From positions 34,878 to 98,877 of the forward strand of contig JAIXYN010000070.1 in assembly GCA_027490195.1 (NCBI GenBank): a DNA stretch of 64,000 bases. Reading direction: 5' to 3'. The position numbers and the translations under genes were made by a program. How positions within the stretch are numbered: the first letter of the stretch is position 1; every line of letters begins with the position of its first letter. The notes beneath the pieces were generated by a model. It did no database searches and was not told the origin of the DNA. It saw nothing but the letters and a program-made list of their open reading frames with translations. Below are positions 51,671-59,174 of this stretch, one piece after another. The stretch is from Verrucomicrobiaceae bacterium (GTDB taxonomy: Bacteria > Verrucomicrobiota > Verrucomicrobiia > Verrucomicrobiales > Verrucomicrobiaceae).

Positions 51671-52048
51671 TTATTTTGCGGAGAAGAGGCTACTAAGGAA
51701 GTCTTTGCGGCCGGAGAGGGCCACGAGGGAGAGGACGCCGAGCACGACTGGCATTTCATAGCCGCCTTTGACGAGGAAGAAGTGGTAGAGAGCGATGTTT
51801 ACCACGACTGGGCCGAGGAGGGTGAGGGCCAGATTGGTGAAGCGGCCACTGAGGAGGAGGACTCCGCCAGCCACTTCCAAGACCTTCACCACGGTGAGGT
51901 AGCCGCTGCCGTAGATGGCGAACATGAAGTTGGCGGCAGGGCCTTCCGGGGGCGGAGGAATCGGGATGAAGTGGAGCCACATGTTGGCACCGAAGACGGT
52001 GAAAATGAGGCCGAGGAGGAGGCGGGCGATGGTGGGGACGAATTTCAT
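51671..52048 (-). CDS. DoxX-family membrane protein
   Basis: 125 residues with four hydrophobic helices (about 5-22, 45-70, 72-90 and 98-115). Pattern: FVPTIARLLLGLIFTVFGAN, then GPAANFMFAIYGSGYLTVVK, GGVLLLSGRFTNLALTLLGP and LYHFFLVKGGYE. DoxX proteins are small inner-membrane proteins linked to quinone redox or thiosulfate metabolism. The exact role is unknown, but its place beside pirin and OYE fits a redox function. No signal peptide is needed. The decamer repeat starts 4 nt from its ATG. Confidence 0.85.
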   Translation of the reverse strand: MKFVPTIARLLLGLIFTVFGANMWLHFIPIPPPPEGPAANFMFAIYGSGYLTVVKVLEVAGGVLLLSGRFTNLALTLLGPVVVNIALYHFFLVKGGYEMPVVLGVLSLVALSGRKDFLSSLFSAK

Positions 52049-52052
52049 ATGA

Positions 52053-52098
52053 GTTGACGGTGGTTTACGGTTGTTGACGATGGTTGACGGTGGTTTTC
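52053..52098 (-). repeat. Phased 10-bp direct repeats before the DoxX gene
   Basis: Decamers GTTGACGGTG, GTTTACGGTT, GTTGACGATG, GTTGACGGTG and partial GTTTTC. This is the most regular of the three arrays. Confidence 0.88.
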
Positions 52099-52109
52099 CA
52101 GAGGGGGAA

Positions 52110-52811
52110 TCAGAGGAGGTCGAAGAGGAGGGCTTCGGTGTTTTGGGTGGCGGTGAGGGTGAGGGTGCCGGTGTCGTCGGTGCTGATGGCGTCGCCGGGA
52201 TTTAAGGAGGTGCCGTTGACGGTGAGGGTGCCTTTGATGAGTTGGAGCCAAGCGCCACGACCGGGGGTGACTTCGTGGGTGGTGGATTTGCCGGCTTCAA
52301 GACGCACGCGGTAGATGTCGGCGTCTTGATGGATGGTGGCGGAGCCGTCGCGGCCGTCGGAGGAGATGACGAGGACCTTGTCAGCGGTTTCATGCTCGGG
52401 CTTGGGGTGCCATTCGGTGTAGCTGGGTTTCAGGCCGTTTTGACGGGGACGAATCCAGATCTGGAGGAGGCTGCCGGGCTCAGTTTTGGAGGGATTGAAC
52501 TCGCTGTGGGTGACACCGCTGCCGGCACTCATGAGTTGGATCTGACCGGGGAGAAGGGTGTGGCCATTGCCCATGCTGTCCTTATGCGCGAGAGCGCCGT
52601 AGAGGATGTAGCTGAAGATTTCCATGTCGCGATGCGGATGGGTGGGGAAACCTGCGCCGCCGGTGATGACGTCCTGGTTGATCACACGAAGGCTGCGGAA
52701 GCCCATGTGCGCAGGATCGTAGTAATCGGCAAAGCTGAAGGTGTGGTAGCTGTCGAGCCAGCCGTGGTTGGCATGGCCACGTTCGTTGGAGAGTCGAAGA
52801 TTGAGTTTCAT
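52110..52811 (-). CDS. Pirin-family protein
   Basis: 233 residues from ATG 52811; a GTG two codons earlier is possible. N-terminal pirin cupin: HTFSFADYYDPAHMGFRSLRVINQD, GAGFPTHPHRDMEIFSYIL (metal-ligand His residues), SAGSGVTHSEFNPSK. The C-terminal cupin includes ADIYRVRLEAGKSTTHEV. Bacterial pirins are metal-dependent and some act as quercetin dioxygenases; others bind enzymes of central metabolism. It is the first gene of the redox cluster (pirin, DoxX, OYE, VOC, rhodanese-YceI, nitroreductase). No decamer array precedes it. Confidence 0.92.
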   Translation of the reverse strand: MKLNLRLSNERGHANHGWLDSYHTFSFADYYDPAHMGFRSLRVINQDVITGGAGFPTHPHRDMEIFSYILYGALAHKDSMGNGHTLLPGQIQLMSAGSGVTHSEFNPSKTEPGSLLQIWIRPRQNGLKPSYTEWHPKPEHETADKVLVISSDGRDGSATIHQDADIYRVRLEAGKSTTHEVTPGRGAWLQLIKGTLTVNGTSLNPGDAISTDDTGTLTLTATQNTEALLFDLL

Positions 52812-52945
52812 AACCACGCTGTACTCGCGCCGCTGGCGTCATTCCTCCAATGCTTCCTGCTTCACAAGTTCATGCCGTGAGGTAATGAATTAGGAATGGG
52901 AAGCGCTGGATGATGGCGGAGCCAAGGCGCAGCGGTGCTGTTTGC

Positions 52946-53072
52946 AAGCGCTGCTGGCACCCGAAGGACGATCGCAAAGCGATGGGTTTGCTTTCCAGAG
53001 TTGCATGCCCTACCCAGGGTCGCCTCGCCAAGGCTCATCTGACCCTGGATTCCGCAGCCCCTTTGGGACTGA
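52946..53072 (+). repeat. Double-hairpin dispersed repeat, copy B
   Basis: AGCGCTGCTGGC, GGGTTTGCTTTCC, hairpin 1 starting ACCCAGGGTCGCCTCGCC, then hairpin 2 CAGCCCCTTTGGGACTG, whose stem has one mismatch. Confidence 0.75.
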
Positions 53073-53130
53073 CGTGTGGAGGCACTTTTGGAGGTCGAAG
53101 GATGGGTTCGGGATGAAGCAATTTCTATAC

Positions 53131-53193
53131 CCCGCGAAAGCGGTAGCTGCGATGCAGGCTTGCGCCGTGCACCTTCGCGACCGCACTCCAAAA
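53131..53193. repeat. Dispersed ~60-bp element, copy 2 of 3
   Basis: CCCGCGAAAGCGGTAGCTGC followed by GATGCAGGCTTGCGCCGTGC and CGACCGCACTCCAAAA. See 30783 and 59094. Confidence 0.65.
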
Positions 53194-53312
53194 GCTGGCT
53201 TGGGCTCTGGTGTCTTAGTGTCAAAGCACACGATGAATGCGCTTAATCGAGTACCACTCAAGAGAGAACTGGAATCAGCAACTGACGAGTTTCTCCCCGC
53301 CTCGATTTGCGC

Positions 53313-55658
53313 CTACTCGCGGCCTTTGACGACTTTTACCAATGGGCGATAGCCGTACTCGTTGAGGAGGGCGATGGCGCCGCGATCGGTGGAGTCGCGG
53401 GCGACGTCGGACCAGGAGTTGAGCGAGTTGTAGATGCTGTCCATGGCGGCTTCGAGGGACTCGGCGCGGGTGGTGGCGTCGTGGGATTTGTAGAGGGATT
53501 CGATGGCGCTGATGTAATGGAAGGTGAATTCGAGGCGCTTGGCGTTGTAGAGGGTGAAGGTGCGAGAGCCTTCGCGGGCGCGGGTATTGGCGCGGTACAT
53601 CTCGTTCATGGCGGTGGCGTAGTGCGTTTTGACCTCGGTGAGCCAGTCGGGCAGGCTTTTCTTGGAGTTCAGATGGCGCAGGAGCATGTCGGGTGCGGGG
53701 ATGCCGAGGTTGGGATCGTTTTGGGCGATGAGCTTTGAGGCTTTGTCGATGGCCTGGAAGCCGAGCCACATGCGCTCGGCGACCCCTTCCCCGCACATGG
53801 GCGTGACGAAATCGCTGAGGGCTTTTTCGTTGGCGAAGTCGTTTTTGGGCAGGACGGAAACGGCCACGGGCTCGGCGTCGATGATTTCAAAACCGAGTTT
53901 GCCGGCGTGTTCGCGGAAGCGATTGGTGATGGCTGCGACGTCGGGATTGCCGAAGGTGGACGCACCGTGGAAGGCTTTGCGGCCGCCGGTGTCGCCATCG
54001 ACGCGGATGGGTTTGAAGGGGACGATTTTGGCGGGGATGGCGATGGTGGTGTACTTCAAGATTTGGAGGCGCTTGAGGAGCTGTTCGAGTTCTTCCTGGC
54101 TCCATGACTCCTGGCCCATGGCGTTGCCGGTGTAGCCGTTCCAGACGTGTGAGCCATGCGGAGGCTGGGCGGTGATGATTTCGATGGTGGCTGTAGAGGT
54201 CGGTGTTTTCATCGTCTCAGCCAGAGCGGGTGCTGTGGCAGCGGAGGACACGCAGAGGAGGCTTTCGCGGGTGCGGACGAAGAGGCGGCCGTCAGCGATG
54301 GCGGGGGTGGCGATGATTTCTTCGCCCATGTCGTGCTTGGCGAGGACTTTGAGCTGCGGTGCGTCTTCGAGTTCGACAATGAAGCCGTTTTTGGCGGCGA
54401 TGTAGACTTTGCCAGCGGCAGCGATGGGGGAGGCGAAGTAGTCGCCGAAATTGCCGAGGCGGCTGCGATCCCAGAGGGTTTTGCCGTCCTTGGCGTCGTA
54501 GCAACTGGACATGCCGCCGCTTTTGACGACGTAGATGCGGTCGTTGAAAAAGAGCGGTGAGGAGAGGTTTGAGGGAGTCTTGGGATCGATGTTCCAGAGG
54601 ACGTGGGTCTTGGTGACATCGCCCGCTCCGCCGCCTTTGATGGCCTGGATGATGTTGCCGCCTGCGGCCATGTTGTCAGGGGACTGGAAGGCGGTATCGA
54701 TTTCTTCGGGGCCGATGACTTTGTCGTGATTTTTGTCGGAGGCGTCGAAGCGCCCGTGGAACTCTTTGGGAGTTTCCTCACGGGAGAGGATTTTGTCTTG
54801 GTTGGTGTCGAGCCATTCGAGCAAGGCGTGCTTCAAGGTGCGAGTGGAGTCGCCGTAGCTTTGAACGGCGATGTAGATGACGCCGTCATGCACGACGGGC
54901 GAGGTCATGATGGTGCGGAGGAGGGTGTTGCAGGTCCAGAGTTCCTTGCCGGTGGCGGGATCGTAGCCTTTCAATTTGCCGCTGCCGGCGATGACGAGGT
55001 CGGTGCGGCCATTGGCCTCGCACAGGACAGGCAGCGAATAACCGGCGAGCATTTCTTTGCGCAGGGTCTTCCACTTTTCTTTGCCGGTTTTCGCATCCAC
55101 GGCGACAACGAATGGGGCGAGGTCGTCGTCCTGGCAGAAGATGACGGTGTCGTTGTAAACGATGGGCGAGGAAGCGGCACCCCAGTCCATGAGGTAGGCG
55201 GGCCGAGGCATGGTGTGGCGCCAGACTTCCTTGCCGGTGGCGAAGTCGAAGGCGAGGAGGCCGATGGTGCTGAAATAGACGTAAACGCGTTCGCCATCGG
55301 TGGCGGGAGTGGAGGAGGCGTGGCTGTTTGGCGGCGTGATGCGCGGGAGGGTGCCGGTGTCGAAATCGCTGCGCCAGAGCTGTTTGCCGGTGGTGACGTC
55401 GAAGCTGAAGAGGCCGAGCTTCTGATCTCCGAGCATGGCGGTGGTGAGGACGCGGCCGTTTTTGATGATGGGGGAGCCAATGCCATCGCCAATCTTGGCT
55501 TTCCACGCGATGTTTTTTTCGGCGGAGAATTCCTGAGGGAGATTTTTGGAGGGGGAGATGCCGGTGCCATTGGTGCCGCGGAACTGGGGCCAGTCTTCGG
55601 CATGAAGCGGGAGGGAGAGGGCCAGGGCGGCGAGGAGGAGGCGATGCATGAAGGGCAT
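53313..55658 (-). CDS. Secreted PQQ-like beta-propeller protein with EF-hands and an unknown C-terminal domain
   Basis: 781 residues from ATG 55658 (ATG 55649 is an alternative); upstream in-frame codons encode repeat C. After the signal peptide, DWPQFRGTNGTGISPSKNLP opens the typical outer-membrane PQQ-like propeller (blades near GKQLWRSDFDTGT, GKEVWRHTMP, GKTLWDRSR). Two EF-hand-like loops, TNQDKILSREE and KNHDKVIGPEE, are inserted at about 280-330. The propeller ends near 470. The C-terminal 300 residues are not recognised; WSQEELEQLLKRLQILKYTT recalls a glycosidase barrel but no catalytic residue can be named. Confidence 0.82.
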   Translation of the reverse strand: MPFMHRLLLAALALSLPLHAEDWPQFRGTNGTGISPSKNLPQEFSAEKNIAWKAKIGDGIGSPIIKNGRVLTTAMLGDQKLGLFSFDVTTGKQLWRSDFDTGTLPRITPPNSHASSTPATDGERVYVYFSTIGLLAFDFATGKEVWRHTMPRPAYLMDWGAASSPIVYNDTVIFCQDDDLAPFVVAVDAKTGKEKWKTLRKEMLAGYSLPVLCEANGRTDLVIAGSGKLKGYDPATGKELWTCNTLLRTIMTSPVVHDGVIYIAVQSYGDSTRTLKHALLEWLDTNQDKILSREETPKEFHGRFDASDKNHDKVIGPEEIDTAFQSPDNMAAGGNIIQAIKGGGAGDVTKTHVLWNIDPKTPSNLSSPLFFNDRIYVVKSGGMSSCYDAKDGKTLWDRSRLGNFGDYFASPIAAAGKVYIAAKNGFIVELEDAPQLKVLAKHDMGEEIIATPAIADGRLFVRTRESLLCVSSAATAPALAETMKTPTSTATIEIITAQPPHGSHVWNGYTGNAMGQESWSQEELEQLLKRLQILKYTTIAIPAKIVPFKPIRVDGDTGGRKAFHGASTFGNPDVAAITNRFREHAGKLGFEIIDAEPVAVSVLPKNDFANEKALSDFVTPMCGEGVAERMWLGFQAIDKASKLIAQNDPNLGIPAPDMLLRHLNSKKSLPDWLTEVKTHYATAMNEMYRANTRAREGSRTFTLYNAKRLEFTFHYISAIESLYKSHDATTRAESLEAAMDSIYNSLNSWSDVARDSTDRGAIALLNEYGYRPLVKVVKGRE

Positions 55659-55734
55659 TGGGTTAAAGGTTTTTAGCGGGGCTGGTGATGGTGTGCATGC
55701 CGCGATGCGCAGGCGTGTGGCGGAGGGAAAGGCA

Positions 55735-55866
55735 GACGCTGCTAGTGGCCGGGAGGGTGTGGCGAAGTGCTGGGTTTGCTTTCCGATATGCTTGAGGCAA
55801 CCCAGGGTGGCTCGCTGAGGCTCGGCTGACCCTGGGCTGCGATAGGCCGCACCTTTGGTGCTGAGG
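55735..55866 (+). repeat. Double-hairpin dispersed repeat, copy C
   Basis: AGACGCTGCTAGT, GGGTTTGCTTTCC, hairpin 1 from CCCAGGGTGGCTCGCTGAGG to GACCCTGGG, and hairpin 2 GCACC-TTT-GGTGC. Confidence 0.8.
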
Positions 55867-56004
55867 AGAAGGCTGCGGTGCGAGCGTGACATCGCTTTAG
55901 CCGAGTGCCCTTCATGTGATGCACGAATTGCACTCGCTTAAGAGCGTTGATCGTGAGTTTTTGGAGTTGGCGAGGGGCTCTGAGTGTGGCGGCACTCTTC
56001 GAAG

Positions 56005-56135
56005 ACGCTGCTGGTGAGCGTGTGGTGTGGCGGAGACTTGGGTTTGCTTCCCGGTTGATTACTGCCATACCCAGGGTCGCCTCGCTGAGGCTCGGCTGAC
56101 CCTGGGCTGAATTCCGCAGCCCCTTTGGGGCTGAT
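56005..56135 (+). repeat. Double-hairpin dispersed repeat, copy D (most regular)
   Basis: AGACGCTGCTGGT, GGGTTTGCTTCCC, hairpin 1 CCCAGGGTC... GACCCTGGG with an inner GCCTC-GCT-GAGGC stem, hairpin 2 CAGCCCC-TTT-GGGGCTG. Confidence 0.85.
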
Positions 56136-56308
56136 GTATGGCGGAGTGAAGTGGCGAAAGACGGCATCCTTATGCCAAGGAGCTGCCGGGAAGAGTGCAC
56201 GTGGCATTCGGCAGGTGGAAAACTAGCGAAGCCAAGTGCTGGCATGATGGAACCAACGACAGCCCGCCTTGAGTGAGTGCCTTTCGAGCGGTGCATAAAA
56301 GAACAGGA

Positions 56309-57742
56309 TCAGCCGAAGAGCTCGGTGAGGGGCTTGCCTTCATCGAGGAGGTTGTAGGCACGACCGAGCTTGTCTTTGGCTTCGAGGTCCTGGATGCCCA
56401 TGGCGTAGTAGACGGTCTTGGTGATGTCTTCGGGGTAGATGGGGCGGTCTTTGGGAAGCTCGGCGCGGGCGTCGGTTTCGCCAACGACCTGGCCACCGCG
56501 AATGCCTGCGCCGGCCATGAGCACGCTCATGCAGGAGGTCCAGTGATCACGTCCGGCACCGAGGGGGCCGCCGGAGCGACGGTCGCCGACTTTGGGCATG
56601 CGGCCCATTTCGCTGGTGACGAGGACGAGTGTTTCATCAAGCAAACCACGACCTGAGAGGTCTTCCATGAAGGCGGAGAAGGCCTGATCAAACTGCGGGA
56701 GGAGGTACTTTCTCAAGCAGTTGAAGTTGTCGCCGTGGGTGTCCCAGCCGCCGGCGCTTTTGCATTGTTTGGCGGTGCTTTCGTCTTCCTTCCAGAAGAC
56801 GGTGACGAAGGGAACGCCGGCCTCGACGAGGCGACGTGCCATGAGGAGGCTGGTGCCGTTGATGGTGTTGCCATAACGCGCGCGCAGCTTGTCGGGTTCG
56901 GACTTGATGTCGAAGGCGTTTGAGGTGCCGCTGGATGACAAGAGGTCAAAGGCACGCTCCTGCTGCTTCACGTAGTTTTGAACGGCGGATTCGTGATCGA
57001 GCTCACGGCGTGCCTGATTCATGGCATTCAGCAGTGAGTGACGGTCCTGCATGCGCGCGGCGGTCATGCTGCCGGACATGGAAATCGTCGGCGCGCTGAA
57101 CTTCAGGGGTTCGTCGAAGCTGCCATCGAGATAAAACGGATCGTATTCCATGCCGATGCGGCCAGCGAACTGGCCGGGGCGCGTGTAGGGCAGTTTGCTG
57201 GGCTTGTGAGGGAGAGAGATGATCTGCGGGAGCGAGGGATGCTGGGGACGCTTCATGCCCACGACACTGCCCATGTAGGGCCAGTCTTCGGGATAGGGAC
57301 GGCGGTCGTTGCCCTGCTGCTTGAAGGTGATGTCAGGCGCATGGCCGGTGAGATTGTAATAGTAGCCGGCATGGTGGTCTCCGGTGGCACGTCCCGCATC
57401 TGTGACGCCGTGAACGAGCGCGAAGTTGTGCGCTTGTTTGGCTAGCAGCGGCAGATGCTCACAGAGACGGATGTCAGCGCCGGTGGTGCGGATGGGCTTG
57501 AACTCGCCGCGATATTCCAGCGGGGCTTCGGGCTTCATGTCCCACATGTCGATGTGGGAGGCACCGCCGCAGAGGAAGAAGAGCACGGTGGATTTGGCCG
57601 GCTTGGCGAGTGTGGCGGCAGGTACGCCGGGGCCGGTGGACGCTCTCAAGGCAGGACCACATCGAAGCGATGCCAGCCCCAGCGTCGAGGCCGTGAGGAA
57701 GGCGCGGCGGTCCATTGAGGGGCGAAAGAGCGGTGAATCCAT
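56309..57742 (-). CDS. DUF1501 family secreted protein (third copy)
   Basis: 477 residues from ATG 57742; ATG 57715 is a possible later start. Tat-like leader DRRAFLTASTLGLASL. It has the same blocks as the tandem pair at 12-15 kb but is diverged: FFLCGGASHIDMWDMKPE, RYGNTINGTSLLMARRLVEAGV, VLVTSEMGRMPK. It has no DUF1549/1553 partner nearby. It is divergent from a LysR regulator with a 94-bp gap, so LysR control is likely. The substrate is unknown. Confidence 0.9.
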   Translation of the reverse strand: MDSPLFRPSMDRRAFLTASTLGLASLRCGPALRASTGPGVPAATLAKPAKSTVLFFLCGGASHIDMWDMKPEAPLEYRGEFKPIRTTGADIRLCEHLPLLAKQAHNFALVHGVTDAGRATGDHHAGYYYNLTGHAPDITFKQQGNDRRPYPEDWPYMGSVVGMKRPQHPSLPQIISLPHKPSKLPYTRPGQFAGRIGMEYDPFYLDGSFDEPLKFSAPTISMSGSMTAARMQDRHSLLNAMNQARRELDHESAVQNYVKQQERAFDLLSSSGTSNAFDIKSEPDKLRARYGNTINGTSLLMARRLVEAGVPFVTVFWKEDESTAKQCKSAGGWDTHGDNFNCLRKYLLPQFDQAFSAFMEDLSGRGLLDETLVLVTSEMGRMPKVGDRRSGGPLGAGRDHWTSCMSVLMAGAGIRGGQVVGETDARAELPKDRPIYPEDITKTVYYAMGIQDLEAKDKLGRAYNLLDEGKPLTELFG

Positions 57743-57807
57743 AAGATGCGAGCAAGCCTCCAACGTTTAATAACGCGACGGCCTTGCTGATGTGCGGACG
57801 ATTTGCG

Positions 57808-57829
57808 CAGACTGCCTGACTGTGGTCTG
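57808..57829. promoter_or_regulatory. Inverted repeat, possible LysR operator
   Basis: CAGAC (57808-57812) and GTCTG (57825-57829) around 12 bp, lying 7 bp before the GTG of the LysR gene in the divergent region. The T-N11-A pattern is only loosely met. Binding is inferred. Confidence 0.35.
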
Positions 57830-57836
57830 ATCTGGC

Positions 57837-58739
57837 GTGGAATTTCACCAGCTTCGCTACTTCATCGCCGCCGCCGAGGATTTGAGCATTTCGAGTGCTG
57901 CCAAGCGCCTGCATGTGACGCAGCCTGCGCTGAGCCGGCAGATCGCGGTGCTGGAGACGGAGCTGGGGGTGGCGCTGTTTGATCGCATTCGCAAGCGCAT
58001 CCATCTCAGCGACGCGGGACGTTTTTTTCTGCCGAAGGCCCGGCAGATCGTGTGTGATGCGGAAACGGGGGCGCAGCAGTTGCGCGAGCAGTTTGGCAAG
58101 GCACGCCGCACGCTGCGACTGGGATTCCTGGCACCGTTTTTGGATGATCTGGTGGTGCCTGCGGTGCGTGAGTTTCGGCAGCGGCATCCGAAGGCGCAGG
58201 TGAGTTTGTTTGAACTGCCGCCGCGTGCGCAACTGGACCGGCTGCGGAACCATGAACTGGATGCTGCGATCCTCGGCAACATCTCTGACAGTGATCGCTC
58301 TTTCTTCACGACGCGTACGTTGTCACGGCATAAAATGGCCGCGTTGCTGCCAGAAGATCATGCGCTGGCGAAGAAGAAGACGATCAAGCTCGCGGAGCTG
58401 AAGAATGAACAATGGGTGTCGCTTTCTGACACGTCTTTCCCGGGTAGGCGGGAGTTTTTGCGGTCGATTTGTCAGCAGGCGGGATTTGATCCGCAGATTG
58501 TGAGCGAGGTTGATTCGCTTTCGATGATGCTGGGGACGGTGACCACGATTGGCGGGGTGGCTTTGATTCCAGGGCATGCGAGCAAGATGCCGCATGGTGG
58601 GTGTGTGTTTGTGGCGCTGGCTGCGCCCGTGCCGACGACGGAACTGCTGCTGGTGCTGCCGAAGCAGGAGGCGAGCAAGGAGCTAAATACGCTGACGAGC
58701 TTGATCGCGGAACTGGCGGCGCAGTTGGCGAAGGCGTAG
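57837..58739 (+). CDS. LysR-family transcriptional regulator
   Basis: 300 residues from GTG 57837. The N-terminal wHTH is MEFHQLRYFIAAAEDLSISSAAKRLHVTQPALSRQIAVLETELGV in pattern (the classic LysR helix-turn-helix, quoted here only by its start FHQLRYF and SRQIAVLE). The C-terminal periplasmic-binding-like effector domain runs from about 90 to 295 (RLGFLAPFLDDLVVPAV; GGVALIPGHASKM). It is likely to regulate the divergent DUF1501 gene and itself. The effector is unknown. It is closest by eye to CynR/CbbR-type members. Confidence 0.93.
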   Translation: MEFHQLRYFIAAAEDLSISSAAKRLHVTQPALSRQIAVLETELGVALFDRIRKRIHLSDAGRFFLPKARQIVCDAETGAQQLREQFGKARRTLRLGFLAPFLDDLVVPAVREFRQRHPKAQVSLFELPPRAQLDRLRNHELDAAILGNISDSDRSFFTTRTLSRHKMAALLPEDHALAKKKTIKLAELKNEQWVSLSDTSFPGRREFLRSICQQAGFDPQIVSEVDSLSMMLGTVTTIGGVALIPGHASKMPHGGCVFVALAAPVPTTELLLVLPKQEASKELNTLTSLIAELAAQLAKA

Positions 58740-58789
58740 TATTGGAGCGTCGAGTGATCGCAGCCCGCATGCGTGGCGGGGCTGGTTGG

Positions 58790-58920
58790 AAACGCTGCTG
58801 GTGGGCGAGGTGTGTTGCTATGCGCTGGGTTTGCTTCCCGGTGACTGGTATGGGTACCAGGGTAGCCTCGCCAAGGCTCGGCAACCCTTCGCTATGATAC
58901 AGGACCCCGTTGGGGTCGGA
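58790..58920 (+). repeat. Double-hairpin dispersed repeat, copy E
   Basis: AACGCTGCTGGT, GGGTTTGCTTCCC, hairpin 1 of a variant type (CCAGGGTAGCCTCGCC... AACCCTTCG), and hairpin 2 GACCCC-GTT-GGGGTC. Confidence 0.75.
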
Positions 58921-58954
58921 GAATGGCGTTATTTTCCTGGCCTATTCGCGCAAG

Positions 58955-59012
58955 GAGCTGATTACACTGACGAGTTTGATCGCGGAGCTGGCGGTGCAGT
59001 CGGCGAAGGGGT
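58955..59012 (+). repeat. Duplicated fragment of the LysR gene 3' end
   Basis: GCTGATTACACTGACGAG, then TTTGATCGCGGAGCTGGCGG, CAGTCGGCGAAGG and GTAGT match 58681-58740 of the LysR coding end (GCTAAATACGCTGACGAGC...). It is out of frame context and non-functional. Confidence 0.65.
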
Positions 59013-59093
59013 AGTTGGTATTGGAGCGTCTCGGAGTGAGTCGGCGCTGGGGTGCCGCTCTCGCACAGTGATTGGCATGCGAGATATGACCGG

Positions 59094-59146
59094 CCTGCGG
59101 AAAGCGGTAGCTGCGCTCGTGCCTCGCTACGCAACCGCAGTCCAAA
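59094..59146. repeat. Dispersed ~60-bp element, copy 3 (diverged)
   Basis: GCCTGCGGAAAGCGGTAGCT followed by GCG, CTCGTGCC and CGCAACCGCAGTCCAAATG. Related to 30783 and 53131. Confidence 0.5.
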
Positions 59147-59174
59147 TGATTTGCTTCACGCCCTGCGATATGGC

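Larger units (their letters stand above)
52812..53312. other. 501-bp noncoding gap with two dispersed repeats
   Basis: No gene is seen. It contains double-hairpin copy B (52946-53072) and the ~60-bp element at 53131-53193. The promoter of the pirin operon must lie near 52812-52945 but is not recognisable. Confidence 0.55.
55659..56308. other. 650-bp noncoding gap holding two double-hairpin repeats
   Basis: No gene is seen. Copies C (55735-55866) and D (56005-56135) lie in the same orientation 138 bp apart. The right-hand ~170 bp shows nothing recognisable. Confidence 0.55.
58740..59174. other. 435-bp noncoding gap with double-hairpin copy E and a third ~60-bp element
   Basis: No gene is seen. 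It contains copy E (58790-58920) and the diverged ~60-bp element at 59094-59146. A segment near 58960-59010 repeats the 3' end of the LysR gene: GAGCTGATTACACTGACGAGTTTGATCGCGGAGCTGGCGG-CAGT-GGCGAAGG. This suggests a small duplication of the LysR C-terminus. Confidence 0.6.

Noticed and set aside
55659..55892. N-terminal extension of the PQQ-like protein
   Set aside because: The added residues (PGSAEPQRATLG) are the translation of double-hairpin copy C; the signal peptide begins at 55658.
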